A stretch of DNA of 64,000 nucleotides from Streptomyces acidiscabies (GCF_020010905.1 NZ_JAGJBY010000001.1:4050001-4114000); one strand, 5' to 3'. Positions 1 to 9,080 are shown, numbered from the stretch's first letter. Translations and numbers: made by a program. Notes: generated from the sequence alone by a model not told the origin.

Positions 1-218
1 TCCTCCAGCAGCCCCGCCCGTATCAGCTCGTCCACCAGCGTCGACACGGCCGTCCGCGTCAACCCGATCCGCGAGGCCACCGCCGCGCGCGAGAGCGACC
101 CCTCCGCGCTGACGGCATGCATGACCCGCGCGAGGTTGCGCCGCCGCATGCCCTGCTGGGTGTCGGAGGACACCCGGCCGGTGGCGGTGGGGCGGGGGTC
201 GTGCAGGGGGGCGGTCAT
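1..218 (-). CDS. ROK-family transcriptional repressor, N-terminal part (XylR-like), cut by window edge
   Basis: Only the first 72 codons lie in the window; the gene runs off the left edge. The N-terminus has a short polar tail and then a winged helix-turn-helix of the MarR-like type seen in ROK repressors: QQGMRRRNLARVMHAV, then LSRAAVASRIGLTRTAVST and LVDELIRAGLLE, where recognition-helix and wing residues are expected. It lies on the same strand as xylB and 122 bp downstream of it, so the two may be co-transcribed. ROK proteins of this layout commonly repress xylose genes and respond to the sugar; the role here is inferred from position. The ATG (complement of 216-218) was chosen because the DNA-binding segment follows directly. 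The C-terminal sugar-binding domain cannot be seen, so the assignment to ROK rather than another MarR-type family rests on context. Confidence 0.7.
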   Translation of the reverse strand, partial: MTAPLHDPRPTATGRVSSDTQQGMRRRNLARVMHAVSAEGSLSRAAVASRIGLTRTAVSTLVDELIRAGLLE

Positions 219-340
219 GCGGGGGTGTCCTTCGGCTCTGGTCGGGGTGGGCGGCGAGAACTCACGGCCAATGGATTAAAAGTCCACTGCGGTGACATTC
301 CTGCGCGCGGGACGGCGTTCTGGCATGGCCCCAACCATGG

Positions 341-1771
341 TCAGCCGCCCAACAGCCCCCCGGCATCCGCCAGCACCCCCGAGATCCGCTCCAGCGCCGC
401 CTCGTCCCGCGTCACCGCCTCCAGCACCGGCCCGCGCGCGGTGCCCCACCGGCGCGCGACGGCCGACGGGTCCTCCCCGGTCAGTAGACCGGCGGCCTGC
501 GCGGCGGCGCCGAGGGCGACGAGTTCCTTGGCCTCGGGGACCTGGACGGGGCGCCCGGACAGGCGCCGTACGGTCTCCTGCCAGGCGCGCCCGCGCGCGC
601 CGCCGCCGATGAGCAGCAGCGGCGCCGAACGGTCCGCGTCCTCGTCGAGGACGAGGTCCAGCGCGCCCAGCAGGGAGTGCACAGCGCCGTCGTAGGCGCC
701 CTGGAGGAGCTGTCCCGCGGTCGTGTCGTGGCGCAGACCGTGCAGGAGGCCGGAGGCGTTCGGGAGGTTCGGGGTGCGCTCGCCGTCCAGGAAGGGCAGG
801 AGGGTGACGCCCGTGGACGGCTCGACGGCCTCGCGGTCGAGGTTCAGCAGCGCGGCGACCTTGTCGACGGCCAGCGTGCAGTTGAGGGTGCAGGCGAGGG
901 GGAGCCAGTCGCCGTGCGCGGCGGCGAAACCGGCCACCGTCCCGGTCGGGTCGGTGGGGCGCCGCTTCGACACCGCGTAGACCGTCCCGGAGGTGCCCAG
1001 GCTCAGGACGGGCGCCCCGGGGCGCAGGCCGAGGCCCAGCGCCGCCGCCGCGTTGTCGCCGGTGCCGGCCGCGACCAGGGTGCCCTTGGCGAACGGCAGG
1101 CCGTGACCGTCCCGGACGGTGCCCGCGACCTCGCCGGGGCGCACCACGCGCGGGAGGAGCGCCGGGTCGAGGCCGACATGCGCGAGGATCTCCTCGTCGT
1201 AGCCTTCCGTCCCCGAGGCCCACCAGCCCGTCCCGGAGGCGTCCCCGCGGTCCGTGGTGCCCTCGCCGGTCAGCCGCCCGGTCAGGTAGTCGTGCGGCAG
1301 CCGTACGGCCTTGACGGCGCGCAGGGCCTCCGGTTCGTTCTCCGCGAGCCACGCCCACTTGGTGACGGTGAAGGAGGCCGCCGGGACGGAACCGGTGCGC
1401 TCGGCCCAGAACTTCGCGCCGCCCAGCTCCTCCGTCAGCCGGCGCGCCTGCGGGGCGGAGCGGACGTCGTTCCACAGCAGGGCGGGCCGGACCGGTTCGC
1501 CGTCGCCGTCCAGCGTCACCAGGCCGTGCTGCTGCCCGCCGATCGACACCGCCGCGGCCTCGCGCGCGGGCTCACCGCACTGCCTGAGCGCCTCACCGAG
1601 GGCCTCCCACCACTGGCGCGGGTCGCTCTCCCGCCCGGCCCCCGTGGAGACCGTGTGCGGGGCCTGGCCGCTCGCGACGACCTCGCCGGTCGCCACGTCG
1701 ACGACGAGTGCCTTGGTCGACTGCGTGGACGAGTCCACGCCGACGACGAGCGGACCTTCGGCTGCTGACAT
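341..1771 (-). CDS. xylB: Xylulokinase
   Basis: A 476-residue FGGY-family sugar kinase that phosphorylates D-xylulose to xylulose 5-phosphate, the second step of the isomerase pathway, in the cytoplasm. The N-terminal phosphate-binding motif DSSTQSTKALVVD sits near residues 12-25. The second-domain motifs GTGDNAAAALGLG and LGTSGTVYAV are present, and the C-terminal adenosine motif IGGGARGRAWQE is clear. The length matches the family. The ATG at 1769-1771 is preceded by a GAGGGAGAG ribosome site. It is divergent from xylA and shares a 115-bp intergenic region with it, and is followed on the same strand by the ROK repressor. No defects are visible. It could in principle act on another ketose, but the neighbouring xylA makes xylulose the likely substrate. 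Confidence 0.95.
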   Translation of the reverse strand: MSAAEGPLVVGVDSSTQSTKALVVDVATGEVVASGQAPHTVSTGAGRESDPRQWWEALGEALRQCGEPAREAAAVSIGGQQHGLVTLDGDGEPVRPALLWNDVRSAPQARRLTEELGGAKFWAERTGSVPAASFTVTKWAWLAENEPEALRAVKAVRLPHDYLTGRLTGEGTTDRGDASGTGWWASGTEGYDEEILAHVGLDPALLPRVVRPGEVAGTVRDGHGLPFAKGTLVAAGTGDNAAAALGLGLRPGAPVLSLGTSGTVYAVSKRRPTDPTGTVAGFAAAHGDWLPLACTLNCTLAVDKVAALLNLDREAVEPSTGVTLLPFLDGERTPNLPNASGLLHGLRHDTTAGQLLQGAYDGAVHSLLGALDLVLDEDADRSAPLLLIGGGARGRAWQETVRRLSGRPVQVPEAKELVALGAAAQAAGLLTGEDPSAVARRWGTARGPVLEAVTRDEAALERISGVLADAGGLLGG

Positions 1772-1886
1772 CGGGCTCTCCCTCGAATTTCACGGCTCGG
1801 CGAGATCGGTCTTCCCACGGCTGCTCCCGCATACTAATTTGTAAACGGCCATGACGAAATAGTCGTACGCAGCAAGGAGCCGCTCT
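1772..1886. promoter_or_regulatory. Divergent xylB/xylA promoter region with imperfect palindromic operator
   Basis: The region between xylB and xylA contains an AT-richer inverted repeat at 1833-1863. Its arms are ACTAATTTGT (1833-1842) and ACGAAATAGT (1854-1863), separated by 11 bp; 8 of 10 arm positions pair. This is the expected place and shape for a ROK-type repressor operator controlling both genes. The xylA ribosome site AAGGAG lies near 1874. Binding by the ROK protein at 1-218 is inference. Confidence 0.6.
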
Positions 1887-3053
1887 ATGAGCTACCAGCC
1901 CACCCCCGAGGACAGGTTCACCTTCGGCCTGTGGACCGTCGGCTGGCAGGGGCGGGACCCCTTCGGCGACGCCACGCGCGGGGCCCTCGACCCGGTCGAG
2001 ACCGTGCAGCGTCTGTCGGAACTCGGCGCCCACGGAGTCACCTTCCACGACGACGACCTGATCCCCTTCGGGTCCTCGGACAGCGAGCGGGAGGGCCACA
2101 TCAAGCGCTTCCGCGAGGCCCTCGACACGACCGGCATGAAGGTGCCGATGGCCACCACCAACCTCTTCACCCACCCCGTCTTCAAGGACGGCGCGTTCAC
2201 CGCGAACGACCGCGACGTGCGCCGCTACGCGCTGCGCAAGACGATCCGCAACATCGACCTGGCCGTCGAGCTGGGCGCCGAGACGTACGTCGCCTGGGGC
2301 GGCCGTGAGGGCGCCGAGTCCGGCGCCGCCAAGGACGTACGGGTGGCCCTCGACCGGATGAAGGAGGCGTTCGACCTCCTCGGCGAGTACGTCACCGCGC
2401 AGGGCTACGACCTGAAGTTCGCGATCGAGCCCAAGCCGAACGAGCCGCGCGGCGACATCCTCCTGCCGACCGTCGGCCACGCGCTGGCGTTCATCGAGCG
2501 CCTGGAGCGGCCCGAGCTGTACGGCGTGAACCCCGAGGTGGGCCACGAGCAGATGGCCGGCCTGAACTTCCCGCACGGCATCGCGCAGGCGCTGTGGGCG
2601 GGCAAGCTCTTCCACATCGACCTCAACGGCCAGTCCGGCATCAAGTACGACCAGGACCTGCGCTTCGGCGCCGGTGACCTGCGCTCCGCGTTCTGGCTGG
2701 TCGACCTGCTGGAGAGCGCCGGGTACGCCGGTCCGAAGCACTTCGACTTCAAGCCCCCGCGCACCGAGGACTTCGACGGCGTCTGGGCGTCGGCGGCCGG
2801 CTGCATGCGCAACTACCTGATCCTCAAGGAGCGCGCGCTCGCCTTCCGCGCCGACCCGGAGGTCCAGGAGGCGCTGCGCGCGTCCCGTCTCGACGAGCTG
2901 GCCCAGCCGACCGCCGCCGACGGCCTCGACGCGCTCCTCGCCGACCGCGCCGCCTTCGAGGACTTCGACGCCGAGGCCGCCGCCGCGCGCGGGATGGCCT
3001 TCGAGCGCCTCGACCAGCTCGCCATGGACCACCTCCTGGGTGCCCGCGGCTGA
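1887..3053 (+). CDS. xylA: Xylose isomerase
   Basis: A 388-residue actinomycete-type (class I) xylose isomerase that converts D-xylose to D-xylulose (also glucose to fructose), using two divalent metal ions. Visible signatures are the FHDDDLIPFG segment with the catalytic histidine near residue 54, the VAWGGREG motif, EPKPNEPRGD with metal ligands, and FDFKPPR near the C-terminus. Length and sequence fit the Streptomyces enzyme. The ATG follows an AAGGAG ribosome site. It is divergent from xylB, and a strong hairpin follows at 3092-3119, so it is probably monocistronic. Regulation is probably by the ROK repressor through the shared palindrome upstream. Confidence 0.97.
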   Translation: MSYQPTPEDRFTFGLWTVGWQGRDPFGDATRGALDPVETVQRLSELGAHGVTFHDDDLIPFGSSDSEREGHIKRFREALDTTGMKVPMATTNLFTHPVFKDGAFTANDRDVRRYALRKTIRNIDLAVELGAETYVAWGGREGAESGAAKDVRVALDRMKEAFDLLGEYVTAQGYDLKFAIEPKPNEPRGDILLPTVGHALAFIERLERPELYGVNPEVGHEQMAGLNFPHGIAQALWAGKLFHIDLNGQSGIKYDQDLRFGAGDLRSAFWLVDLLESAGYAGPKHFDFKPPRTEDFDGVWASAAGCMRNYLILKERALAFRADPEVQEALRASRLDELAQPTAADGLDALLADRAAFEDFDAEAAAARGMAFERLDQLAMDHLLGARG

Positions 3054-3091
3054 TCACGACTCCACGCGCGCGTGCCGGTTGGCGTCCAGGG

Positions 3092-3119
3092 CGGCCGGGA
3101 CGGGTGACCGTCCCGGCCG
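3092..3119 (+). terminator. Rho-independent-type hairpin after xylA
   Basis: A perfect 12-bp GC-rich stem (3092-3103 pairing with 3108-3119) closes a GTGA tetraloop 39 bp after the xylA stop. There is no T-run, as is common in Streptomyces. Confidence 0.75.
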
Positions 3120-3305
3120 AACGGGTACGCGCGCGTGGGCGGTCGAGCGACCCTGCGCGCGGGCCGTCGGGCCTCCTTCGGCACGAGCCCCTTGCGGCTG
3201 CCCGCGAGGGGAATACGCCGGAATCATGTCCTCCTTGACATGAGCCGGTACCAACTCACGCGCGGGGGACACCGCCCGGGCCCGGACGGGCCCAAGGTGG
3301 ACACC

Positions 3306-3683
3306 ATGGCCACTCCGCCCGTACCTCCGTACCCGCCCTCCGGCGGCGGTTTCGGCGCGCCTCCGCCGTACGACGACGGCCGGCGCCCCTCGCGGCCCCG
3401 CAGGCGTCGTACGTCCCTGTTCGCCGCCCTGGCCGCGCTGGTGGGCGTGGCGGTCGTCGTGATCGTCGTCCTGACGGCCTCAGGGGGCTCAGGGGACGAC
3501 GACAAGCAGGGCGACACGCCTTCGACCGCCGCGTCCGCCGGGTCTTCCTCGTCCCCGGCCCACACGCTGCCGAGCGGGCTCGCCAGCCTCCTGCCGACCC
3601 GGTTGCCCACGGCCCTGCCGATCCCGAGCGACCTGATTCCCAGCGGCCTGATCCCCAGCGACCTGGCGTCCCTGCTGCCGTGA
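3306..3683 (+). CDS. Small single-pass membrane protein with Ser/Leu/Pro-rich tail
   Basis: A 125-residue protein of unknown function. Residues 1-33 are rich in Pro, Gly and Tyr, followed by an Arg-rich patch (RPRRRR) and one transmembrane segment at about residues 37-57. The remainder is a low-complexity extracytoplasmic tail. It ends in repeated short motifs built on SGL and PSDLIPSGLIPSDL, five or six imperfect copies of a (P/L)-S-(G/D)-L unit. The positive patch before the membrane segment suggests an N-in, C-out topology. The ATG at 3306 was preferred because AAGGTGG lies just upstream. The gene ends 1 bp before the stop of the convergent SWIM-protein gene, leaving no terminator between them. 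No family recognised. Confidence 0.65.
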   Translation: MATPPVPPYPPSGGGFGAPPPYDDGRRPSRPRRRRTSLFAALAALVGVAVVVIVVLTASGGSGDDDKQGDTPSTAASAGSSSSPAHTLPSGLASLLPTRLPTALPIPSDLIPSGLIPSDLASLLP

Positions 3684-3684
3684 C

Positions 3685-4911
3685 TCACCAGGGGTCCTCC
3701 TCGCTCCCGGTGGCCGCCGCCAAGGCTGTCGCCGGATCGAGGGCCGGGCCTCCCACAGGCGTCCAACGGCCGTCCAGCCTGCGGTAGGGCCACCAGCGGC
3801 CCTCGCGGTCCAGACGTATCTGCGCGGGCTCCCCGACGGCGGTCCAGCGGTTGGCGTGCGCGCGCAGGGCGGGACGCTCGTCCGCGTCCCAGGCCGCCTC
3901 CAGCACCGCACGCGCGCGGGCCGACGTCACACTGTCGGGGGTCCACTCCTCGTCGAGAACGGCCAGCGCACTCGCACCGCCCTCGCGCCACGCGCGTACG
4001 GCGAGGCCGAGGTCCACGCGCCCCTCGGCGAGCCGCGCGCGGACGCCGGGGTCCGAGGGGTCCGCAGCGGCGAGGCGGACCGCGTCCTGAGCGGGCGTCA
4101 ACCCGGCTGCCGGGGACGCCCCGTGCAGGGCCTCCCGCAGGAGCCGGTGCGCCTCCCGGGCCGTCTGCGCGGCCAGGAACTCCAGGGCGGCCGGGACGAC
4201 GCCGTCCGGCGGTGCGGTCCCGGTGTCCAGGGAGGGCGGCACGCCCGGGGCGTCGGGAAGATCCGGCGGGACGGGAAGCGCCACGGGGACGGACGCGTAC
4301 GCCTCGGCGGCGTCCACGCCCTCCCGGTGCGCCGGCGCGGCGGTGCGGGCCTGGAGGTCGTCCAGCAGGGACCGTTCGGGGCGCCCGCGCAGCAGCAGGA
4401 GGACGAAGGGGTCCTCGTCCAGCAGGCGGGCCACCAGGTAGCACAGGGCCGTCGTGTGCCCGCAGTGGTCCCAGGCGCCGCAGTCGCAGGACGCCTCCAG
4501 TTCGCCCAGCCCGGGCAGGAGGTCCACGCCCGCGGTCGCCGCGTCCTCCACCAGGTGCGGCGGCATCTCGCGGTCGAGCAGCGCGGCCACGTACCCGGCC
4601 CGCTCCCCGGCCAGCGCCAGCAGCCGGTCCCACTGGGCCCCGGACAGCTCCGGGAGCAGCACGTCCGCGCGGTGCGCCGTACCGTCCCGGTCCCGGACGA
4701 CCGCCGTCGCGCGACCCGGCCGCACCGACACGGCGCCGACCGCGCCCCCGCGCGCGAGGCGGCGCCCGGCGCGGATCTGGGCGCTGTCCAGGACCCCGTC
4801 CTCCAGGGCGGCGACCCAGCCCCGCCCCCACCAGGTGCGCGCGAACGCCTGCCCGCGCGCGGGAGCCGCCACCTCGAACGCCGACTCCCCGTACCCGTCA
4901 CGCCCGCTCAT
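3685..4911 (-). CDS. SWIM zinc-finger protein
   Basis: A 408-residue cytoplasmic protein with a SWIM-type zinc finger around residues 140-152 (CDCGAWDHCGH: a CxC...CxH metal site). The N-terminal segment GQAFARTWWGRGWVAALED is typical of actinobacterial SWIM proteins paired with SNF2 helicases. The start ATG overlaps the stop of the upstream helicase gene in an ATGA (4908-4911), so translation is probably coupled and the two proteins probably act together on nucleic acid. SWIM domains bind DNA or proteins; the exact function is unknown. No truncation is seen. The C-terminal 250 residues are Ala/Arg/Asp-rich without a recognised domain. Confidence 0.85.
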   Translation of the reverse strand: MSGRDGYGESAFEVAAPARGQAFARTWWGRGWVAALEDGVLDSAQIRAGRRLARGGAVGAVSVRPGRATAVVRDRDGTAHRADVLLPELSGAQWDRLLALAGERAGYVAALLDREMPPHLVEDAATAGVDLLPGLGELEASCDCGAWDHCGHTTALCYLVARLLDEDPFVLLLLRGRPERSLLDDLQARTAAPAHREGVDAAEAYASVPVALPVPPDLPDAPGVPPSLDTGTAPPDGVVPAALEFLAAQTAREAHRLLREALHGASPAAGLTPAQDAVRLAAADPSDPGVRARLAEGRVDLGLAVRAWREGGASALAVLDEEWTPDSVTSARARAVLEAAWDADERPALRAHANRWTAVGEPAQIRLDREGRWWPYRRLDGRWTPVGGPALDPATALAAATGSEEDPW

Positions 4912-7874
4912 CGCGTCCCCCCTCGCAGTTCCACCAGTTCGGCCAGCTCCGCGTCCGTCAGCTCCGTGAACGCCCTCTCGCCGGAGCCGAGCACCGCGTC
5001 GGCCAGTTCCCGCTTGCGGTCCAGCATCCGCGCGATGCGGTCCTCGACCGTCCCCTCGGCGATCAGCCGGTGCACCTGCACCGGCCGGGTCTGCCCGATC
5101 CGGTACGCGCGGTCGGTGGCCTGCGCCTCGACGGCGGGGTTCCACCAGCGGTCGTAGTGGACGACGTGCTCGGCCCGGGTGAGGTTGAGCCCCGTCCCGG
5201 CCGCCTTCAGCGACAGCAGGAACACCGGCACCTCCCCGTCCTGGAAACGGCCGACCATCGCCTCGCGTTCCCCGACCGGCGTCCCGCCGTGCAGGAACTG
5301 CGAAGGCACGCCCCGCGCGCGCAGGTGCCTCTCGACGATCCGGGCCATCGCCACGTACTGCGTGAACACCAGGACAGCCGCCCCCTCGGCCAGGGCGCCG
5401 TCGAGCAGTTCGTCGAGCAGCTCCAGCTTCCCGGACCGCCCGGCGATCCGTGGCCGCTCCTCCTTGAGGTACTGGGCCGGGTGGTTGCAGATCTGCTTGA
5501 GGCCGGTCAGCAGCTTCACGACGAGGCCGCGCCGCGCCATGTCGTCCGCGCCCGCGATCTCCGCGAGCGTCTCGCGCACCAACGCCTCGTACAGGCCCGC
5601 CTGTTCCGGCGTGAGCGACACCGGGCGGTCGCTCTCGGTCTTGGGCGGCAGCTCCGGGGCGATGCCCGGGTCGGACTTGCGGCGGCGCAGCAGGAACGGT
5701 CCCACCAGCCGGGCGAGCCGCTCGGCGGCGGCCGGGTCGGCTCCCGTCTCGACGGCGCGTGCGTACCGTGCGCGGAACGCGGTGAGCCGGCCCAGCAGAC
5801 CGGGCGTCGTCCAGTCCAGGATCGCCCACAGCTCGGAGAGGTTGTTCTCCACCGGAGTGCCGGTGAGCGCCACCCGCGCGCGGGCGCCGACGGTCCGCAG
5901 CGCGCGGGCGGTCGCCGCGTACGGGTTCTTCACGTGCTGCGCCTCGTCGGCGACGAGCAGCCCCCAGGGCACCTCGGCGAGCCGGGCCGCGTCCAGCCGC
6001 AGCGTGCCGTACGTGGTGAGGACGACCTCGCCGTCCGCGAGGGACTCCACGTCCCGGCGCGGCCCGTGGAAGCGGCGTACGCGCGTGCCGGGCGCGAACC
6101 GTTCGATCTCCCGCTGCCAGTTGCCCATCAGGGACGTCGGGCAGACCACCAGCGTGGGCCCCGCCGACGCCGGGTCGGCCTGGCGGTGCAGGTGCAGCGC
6201 GATCAGCGTGACCGTCTTGCCGAGCCCCATGTCGTCGGCCAGGCAGCAGCCGAGGCCCAGCGACGTCATCCGGGCCAGCCAGTCGAGGCCGCGCCGTTGG
6301 TAGTCCCGCAGGGTCGCGGCGAGCGCGGCGGGCTGCTCCACCGGCCCCTGCTCGCCGGAGGGCGCGAGGCGCTCCCGCAGGCCCTCCAGCCAGCGCGTGG
6401 AGTGCACGTCGACAAACCGGCCGTCGATCTCCGCCGAGCCTGTCAGAGCGGCGCCCAGGGCTTCCATGGGGTCGAGCTTGCGGTCCGGCAGGGAACGGGC
6501 GAGACGGACCTCCTGAGGGTCGATCAGAACCCACTGCCCGCGCAGCCGTACGAGCGGACGGTTCGCCTCCGCGAGCCGGTCCAGTTCCTCGCGGGTGAGC
6601 TGCTGACCGCCCAGCGCGAACCACCAGCCGACGCCCACCATCGCGTCGGCCGACAGGAAGGACGGCGCTTCGCCCGGCCCGTCCGGCGGGCCCACGACCG
6701 CGCGCGTGGTGAGCGTCCGGGACAGTTCCCTCGGCCAGTGCACCTCGACCCCGGCGGCGGCCAGCGCCCGCGCGCCGTTCCCGAGGAGGTCCTCGACGTC
6801 GTCGTCCAGGAGGTCCACGGCGTCCGGGACGGCGGCCGACAGCAGGGGCGTGAGCACGGGCCAGGCACGCGCCGCGCGGCGCAGCGCCAGCAGGACATCC
6901 ATGCGCGCGCCGGGGCCGAAGGACCGCACCGCGCTCTCTCGTGCGTGCCCCAGGAGCGGTTGGCCGCTGTGTCGCCAGCTGGCCTCGATCGCGTCCCCGC
7001 GCGCCTGCCCTGGGCCCAGCTCGCCCGCCCCCGCGCCGGGTTCCGTGCCGTCGCCCGTCACGGCCCACACCTCCGCCGCGTCCGCGATCACCCCGGGATC
7101 GGCGACGGAACGGACCTGCGGCACCACACGGAACCTCGGCGCCTCCTCGGGCCCGTCGAGCCCCGACACCTCGACGCGTAGCGAGATCCGCACCCCGGCG
7201 TCCTGCCCCGCCGCGACGTCGGCGGCCCACGCGCGTGCGTGCGGCAGACGCCGGGGAAGCGGCGACGCGTAGGCGGGATTGCCCGTCACGAGCGGCGCGG
7301 CGGGGGAGCGCGGCAGGGCGTCGGCGACCGCGTCCAGGAAGGCCCGCAGCAGCCGCTCAGGGACGGGCAGGCGCGGTTCGGGGCCGTCGTCTACGGGCAC
7401 CGCGTGCGCCTCGGGCGGCATCGCGTCGGCGAGCCGCCGGATCCGCTCGACGTCGTCCTGGCCCAGCGGCCCCACCCGCCACGCGTCGTGGTCGCCGGGG
7501 GACAGGCCGGGCAGCAGGAGCCCGCGCGCCACGAACTGGAGGGCCAGGAGCGCGGCGGCGCCCCAGAAGGCGGCCGACGGATGCGCGTCCGGCGCGACCC
7601 GCGCGCGGGTGAGCAGCGGCAGCGCCTCGCGCACGGGCACGAAGACGGCGGGGACCTCGACGGTCTCGACGCCCGCGCCCGCGGGACGCACGATGCGCAG
7701 GGGCGCGGCGGGGCCGACCGGGGGCGGTGCGCTGCCGTCGGGGTGCCAGAAGGCGATCCGGCCGGTGCGGGCCGGGTCTCCGGGCACGAACACGGTGTGG
7801 CAGCGGGACGGTCCGGGGATGTCGGGCGGTGCTTCGGCGGGAACCCTCTGCGCGGAGATGACCCTACTCCTCAA
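4908..7874 (-). CDS. SNF2-family ATP-dependent helicase
   Basis: A superfamily 2 SNF2/RapA-type DNA translocase of up to 988 residues. The C-terminal half has the ATPase core: DDMGLGKT (Walker A, near residue 553), DEAQH (motif II, near 643), LTGTPVENNL (motif III), and the second RecA lobe with FTQYVAMA, FLHGGTP, LLSLKAAGTGLNLT and DRAYRIGQ. The N-terminal ~450 residues form the acidic region found in bacterial SNF2 proteins. It is translationally coupled to the SWIM protein. The start is uncertain: the longest frame begins at a TTG (7872-7874) with no good ribosome site before it, and the GTG codons near residues 28-30 are alternatives. Such pairs are presumed to act in DNA repair or chromatin remodelling. 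Confidence 0.9.
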   Translation of the reverse strand: MRSRVISAQRVPAEAPPDIPGPSRCHTVFVPGDPARTGRIAFWHPDGSAPPPVGPAAPLRIVRPAGAGVETVEVPAVFVPVREALPLLTRARVAPDAHPSAAFWGAAALLALQFVARGLLLPGLSPGDHDAWRVGPLGQDDVERIRRLADAMPPEAHAVPVDDGPEPRLPVPERLLRAFLDAVADALPRSPAAPLVTGNPAYASPLPRRLPHARAWAADVAAGQDAGVRISLRVEVSGLDGPEEAPRFRVVPQVRSVADPGVIADAAEVWAVTGDGTEPGAGAGELGPGQARGDAIEASWRHSGQPLLGHARESAVRSFGPGARMDVLLALRRAARAWPVLTPLLSAAVPDAVDLLDDDVEDLLGNGARALAAAGVEVHWPRELSRTLTTRAVVGPPDGPGEAPSFLSADAMVGVGWWFALGGQQLTREELDRLAEANRPLVRLRGQWVLIDPQEVRLARSLPDRKLDPMEALGAALTGSAEIDGRFVDVHSTRWLEGLRERLAPSGEQGPVEQPAALAATLRDYQRRGLDWLARMTSLGLGCCLADDMGLGKTVTLIALHLHRQADPASAGPTLVVCPTSLMGNWQREIERFAPGTRVRRFHGPRRDVESLADGEVVLTTYGTLRLDAARLAEVPWGLLVADEAQHVKNPYAATARALRTVGARARVALTGTPVENNLSELWAILDWTTPGLLGRLTAFRARYARAVETGADPAAAERLARLVGPFLLRRRKSDPGIAPELPPKTESDRPVSLTPEQAGLYEALVRETLAEIAGADDMARRGLVVKLLTGLKQICNHPAQYLKEERPRIAGRSGKLELLDELLDGALAEGAAVLVFTQYVAMARIVERHLRARGVPSQFLHGGTPVGEREAMVGRFQDGEVPVFLLSLKAAGTGLNLTRAEHVVHYDRWWNPAVEAQATDRAYRIGQTRPVQVHRLIAEGTVEDRIARMLDRKRELADAVLGSGERAFTELTDAELAELVELRGGTR

Positions 7875-8058
7875 GTTTGACTAGCTAAGCCGGGGTCGCC
7901 GAGGGTACAGCATGGGAAGGGGCCGGCGGCAACGGTCCCTCAGGGACGTGTCGGGGTCCGGTCTCAGGGGCGTCTCAGGGTCGGCGGTCGGAACCGCGGG
8001 CCGCGTGGAACCGTTCTCAGAGCAGAGAGCGGCAGTGGCCGCGAAGGAGGCGACGTAC

Positions 8059-8241
8059 ATGTCGAAGAACGCGAAGATCGCCGCAGGAGGGGTGGCGGCC
8101 GGGATCCTCCTGCTGATCTGGCTGCCCTGGTGGGCGGCGCTGTTGATCGTGATAGGGGTCCCGACGGCCGCGTACCTCACGCTGGACCCGTCCCAGCGGC
8201 GCAGGCTGCGCCGCATCAGCCGCAAGGAGATCGGCCGCTGA
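8059..8241 (+). CDS. Small two-helix membrane protein
   Basis: A 60-residue hydrophobic protein that starts with MSKNAKIAAGG. One or two closely spaced membrane helices cover residues 6-44 (GILLLIWLPWWAALLIVIG), and an Arg-rich cytoplasmic tail (RRRLRRISRKEIGR) follows. A strong AAGGAGG ribosome site sits 8 bp before the ATG. Function unknown; it resembles small conserved actinomycete membrane proteins. A strong hairpin follows directly. Confidence 0.75.
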   Translation: MSKNAKIAAGGVAAGILLLIWLPWWAALLIVIGVPTAAYLTLDPSQRRRLRRISRKEIGR

Positions 8242-8248
8242 GCACGGG

Positions 8249-8279
8249 GCCGGGCGCCCTCCCGCGCAGGGCGCCCGGC
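8249..8279. terminator. Bidirectional terminator hairpin
   Basis: A 12-bp perfect stem (8249-8260 with 8268-8279) and a 7-nt loop sit between two convergent genes. Confidence 0.8.
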
Positions 8280-9080
8280 TCAGCTCGGCCGCACGGCCAT
8301 CCGGTCCAGCGCCTTCAGCAGCCCGGGAAGCTCCGGCCCCCGGCCGACGGGCAGCACCTCGCCGGGCTTGTCGTCGAGGAGCACGAAGGCGATGTCGTCC
8401 GTGCGGGCCACCAGCGACCAGCCGGGCCCGTCCGCGCGGAGCATGCGCGCCTCGCCCGGCGCGAAGGAGGACCGCACCCGGCCCAGCGGAGGCGGCGTGT
8501 CGACATAGGCGCGGGCCTCCGCGAGGACCCGCCGGATGTCGCTGGGGCGCTCGGCGGCGCCCGGTTCGCGGCGGGGCTCGAACTTCGAGTCGTCGATCTG
8601 CTCGCGCCACGTCGTCCACTGGAGCGCTATCTCGTCGGCCCCCAGCCGCCGCTGCGCCGAGCCCCACCCGCTCGTGTCCGGCGGGACCAGCGCGGGCCCG
8701 TCGGCGACCTCGGGGGCGGGGTCGTGCGGCGCGGGCACGCCGGGCGCCGCGACGGCCACCGCGAGCGGCCAGCCGGGCAGCCCGGCGACGACCGTCCGGT
8801 CGTCCGGCGACAGGTCGTACTCCATCCCGCAGTCCCAGGAGGCGATCGCGACCGCCACCAGCGACACGTCGTCGACGACCACGGTCCACCGCGCGCCCAC
8901 GCCGTCCTGGCCGAGCACCAGCCCGTACCCGTCCGCGAGCGGCGCGAGACCGAGCGCGGCGCACGCCTCCGGGTAGTCGTCGCCCAGCGCGCTCGGGAAC
9001 TGTGCGGGTGTCAGCAGCACCGCCGTGAGCACATACAGCGCATCGTCGGCGGCGACGGTGTCCTCGTCCGTCCCGGCCAT
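8280..9080 (-). CDS. Hypothetical protein
   Basis: A 266-residue acidic soluble protein without signal peptide or membrane segment. The ATG at 9078-9080 follows a GGAGG ribosome site (complement near 9086-9092) and was chosen over an ATG 12 codons upstream. The N-terminal half (LYVLTAVLLTPAQFPSALGDDY, then WTVVVDDVSLVAVAIASWDCGMEYDL) alternates hydrophobic strands. The C-terminal half ends in a compact segment, DDIAFVLLDDKPGEVLPVG. No known domain was recognised. It is convergent with the small membrane protein gene across the hairpin at 8249-8279. Confidence 0.75.
   Translation of the reverse strand: MAGTDEDTVAADDALYVLTAVLLTPAQFPSALGDDYPEACAALGLAPLADGYGLVLGQDGVGARWTVVVDDVSLVAVAIASWDCGMEYDLSPDDRTVVAGLPGWPLAVAVAAPGVPAPHDPAPEVADGPALVPPDTSGWGSAQRRLGADEIALQWTTWREQIDDSKFEPRREPGAAERPSDIRRVLAEARAYVDTPPPLGRVRSSFAPGEARMLRADGPGWSLVARTDDIAFVLLDDKPGEVLPVGRGPELPGLLKALDRMAVRPS

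Noticed and set aside
4212..7181. A 989-codon open frame opposite the SNF2/SWIM genes
   Set aside because: Low-complexity Arg/Pro/Gly translation with no motif, opposite two well supported genes.
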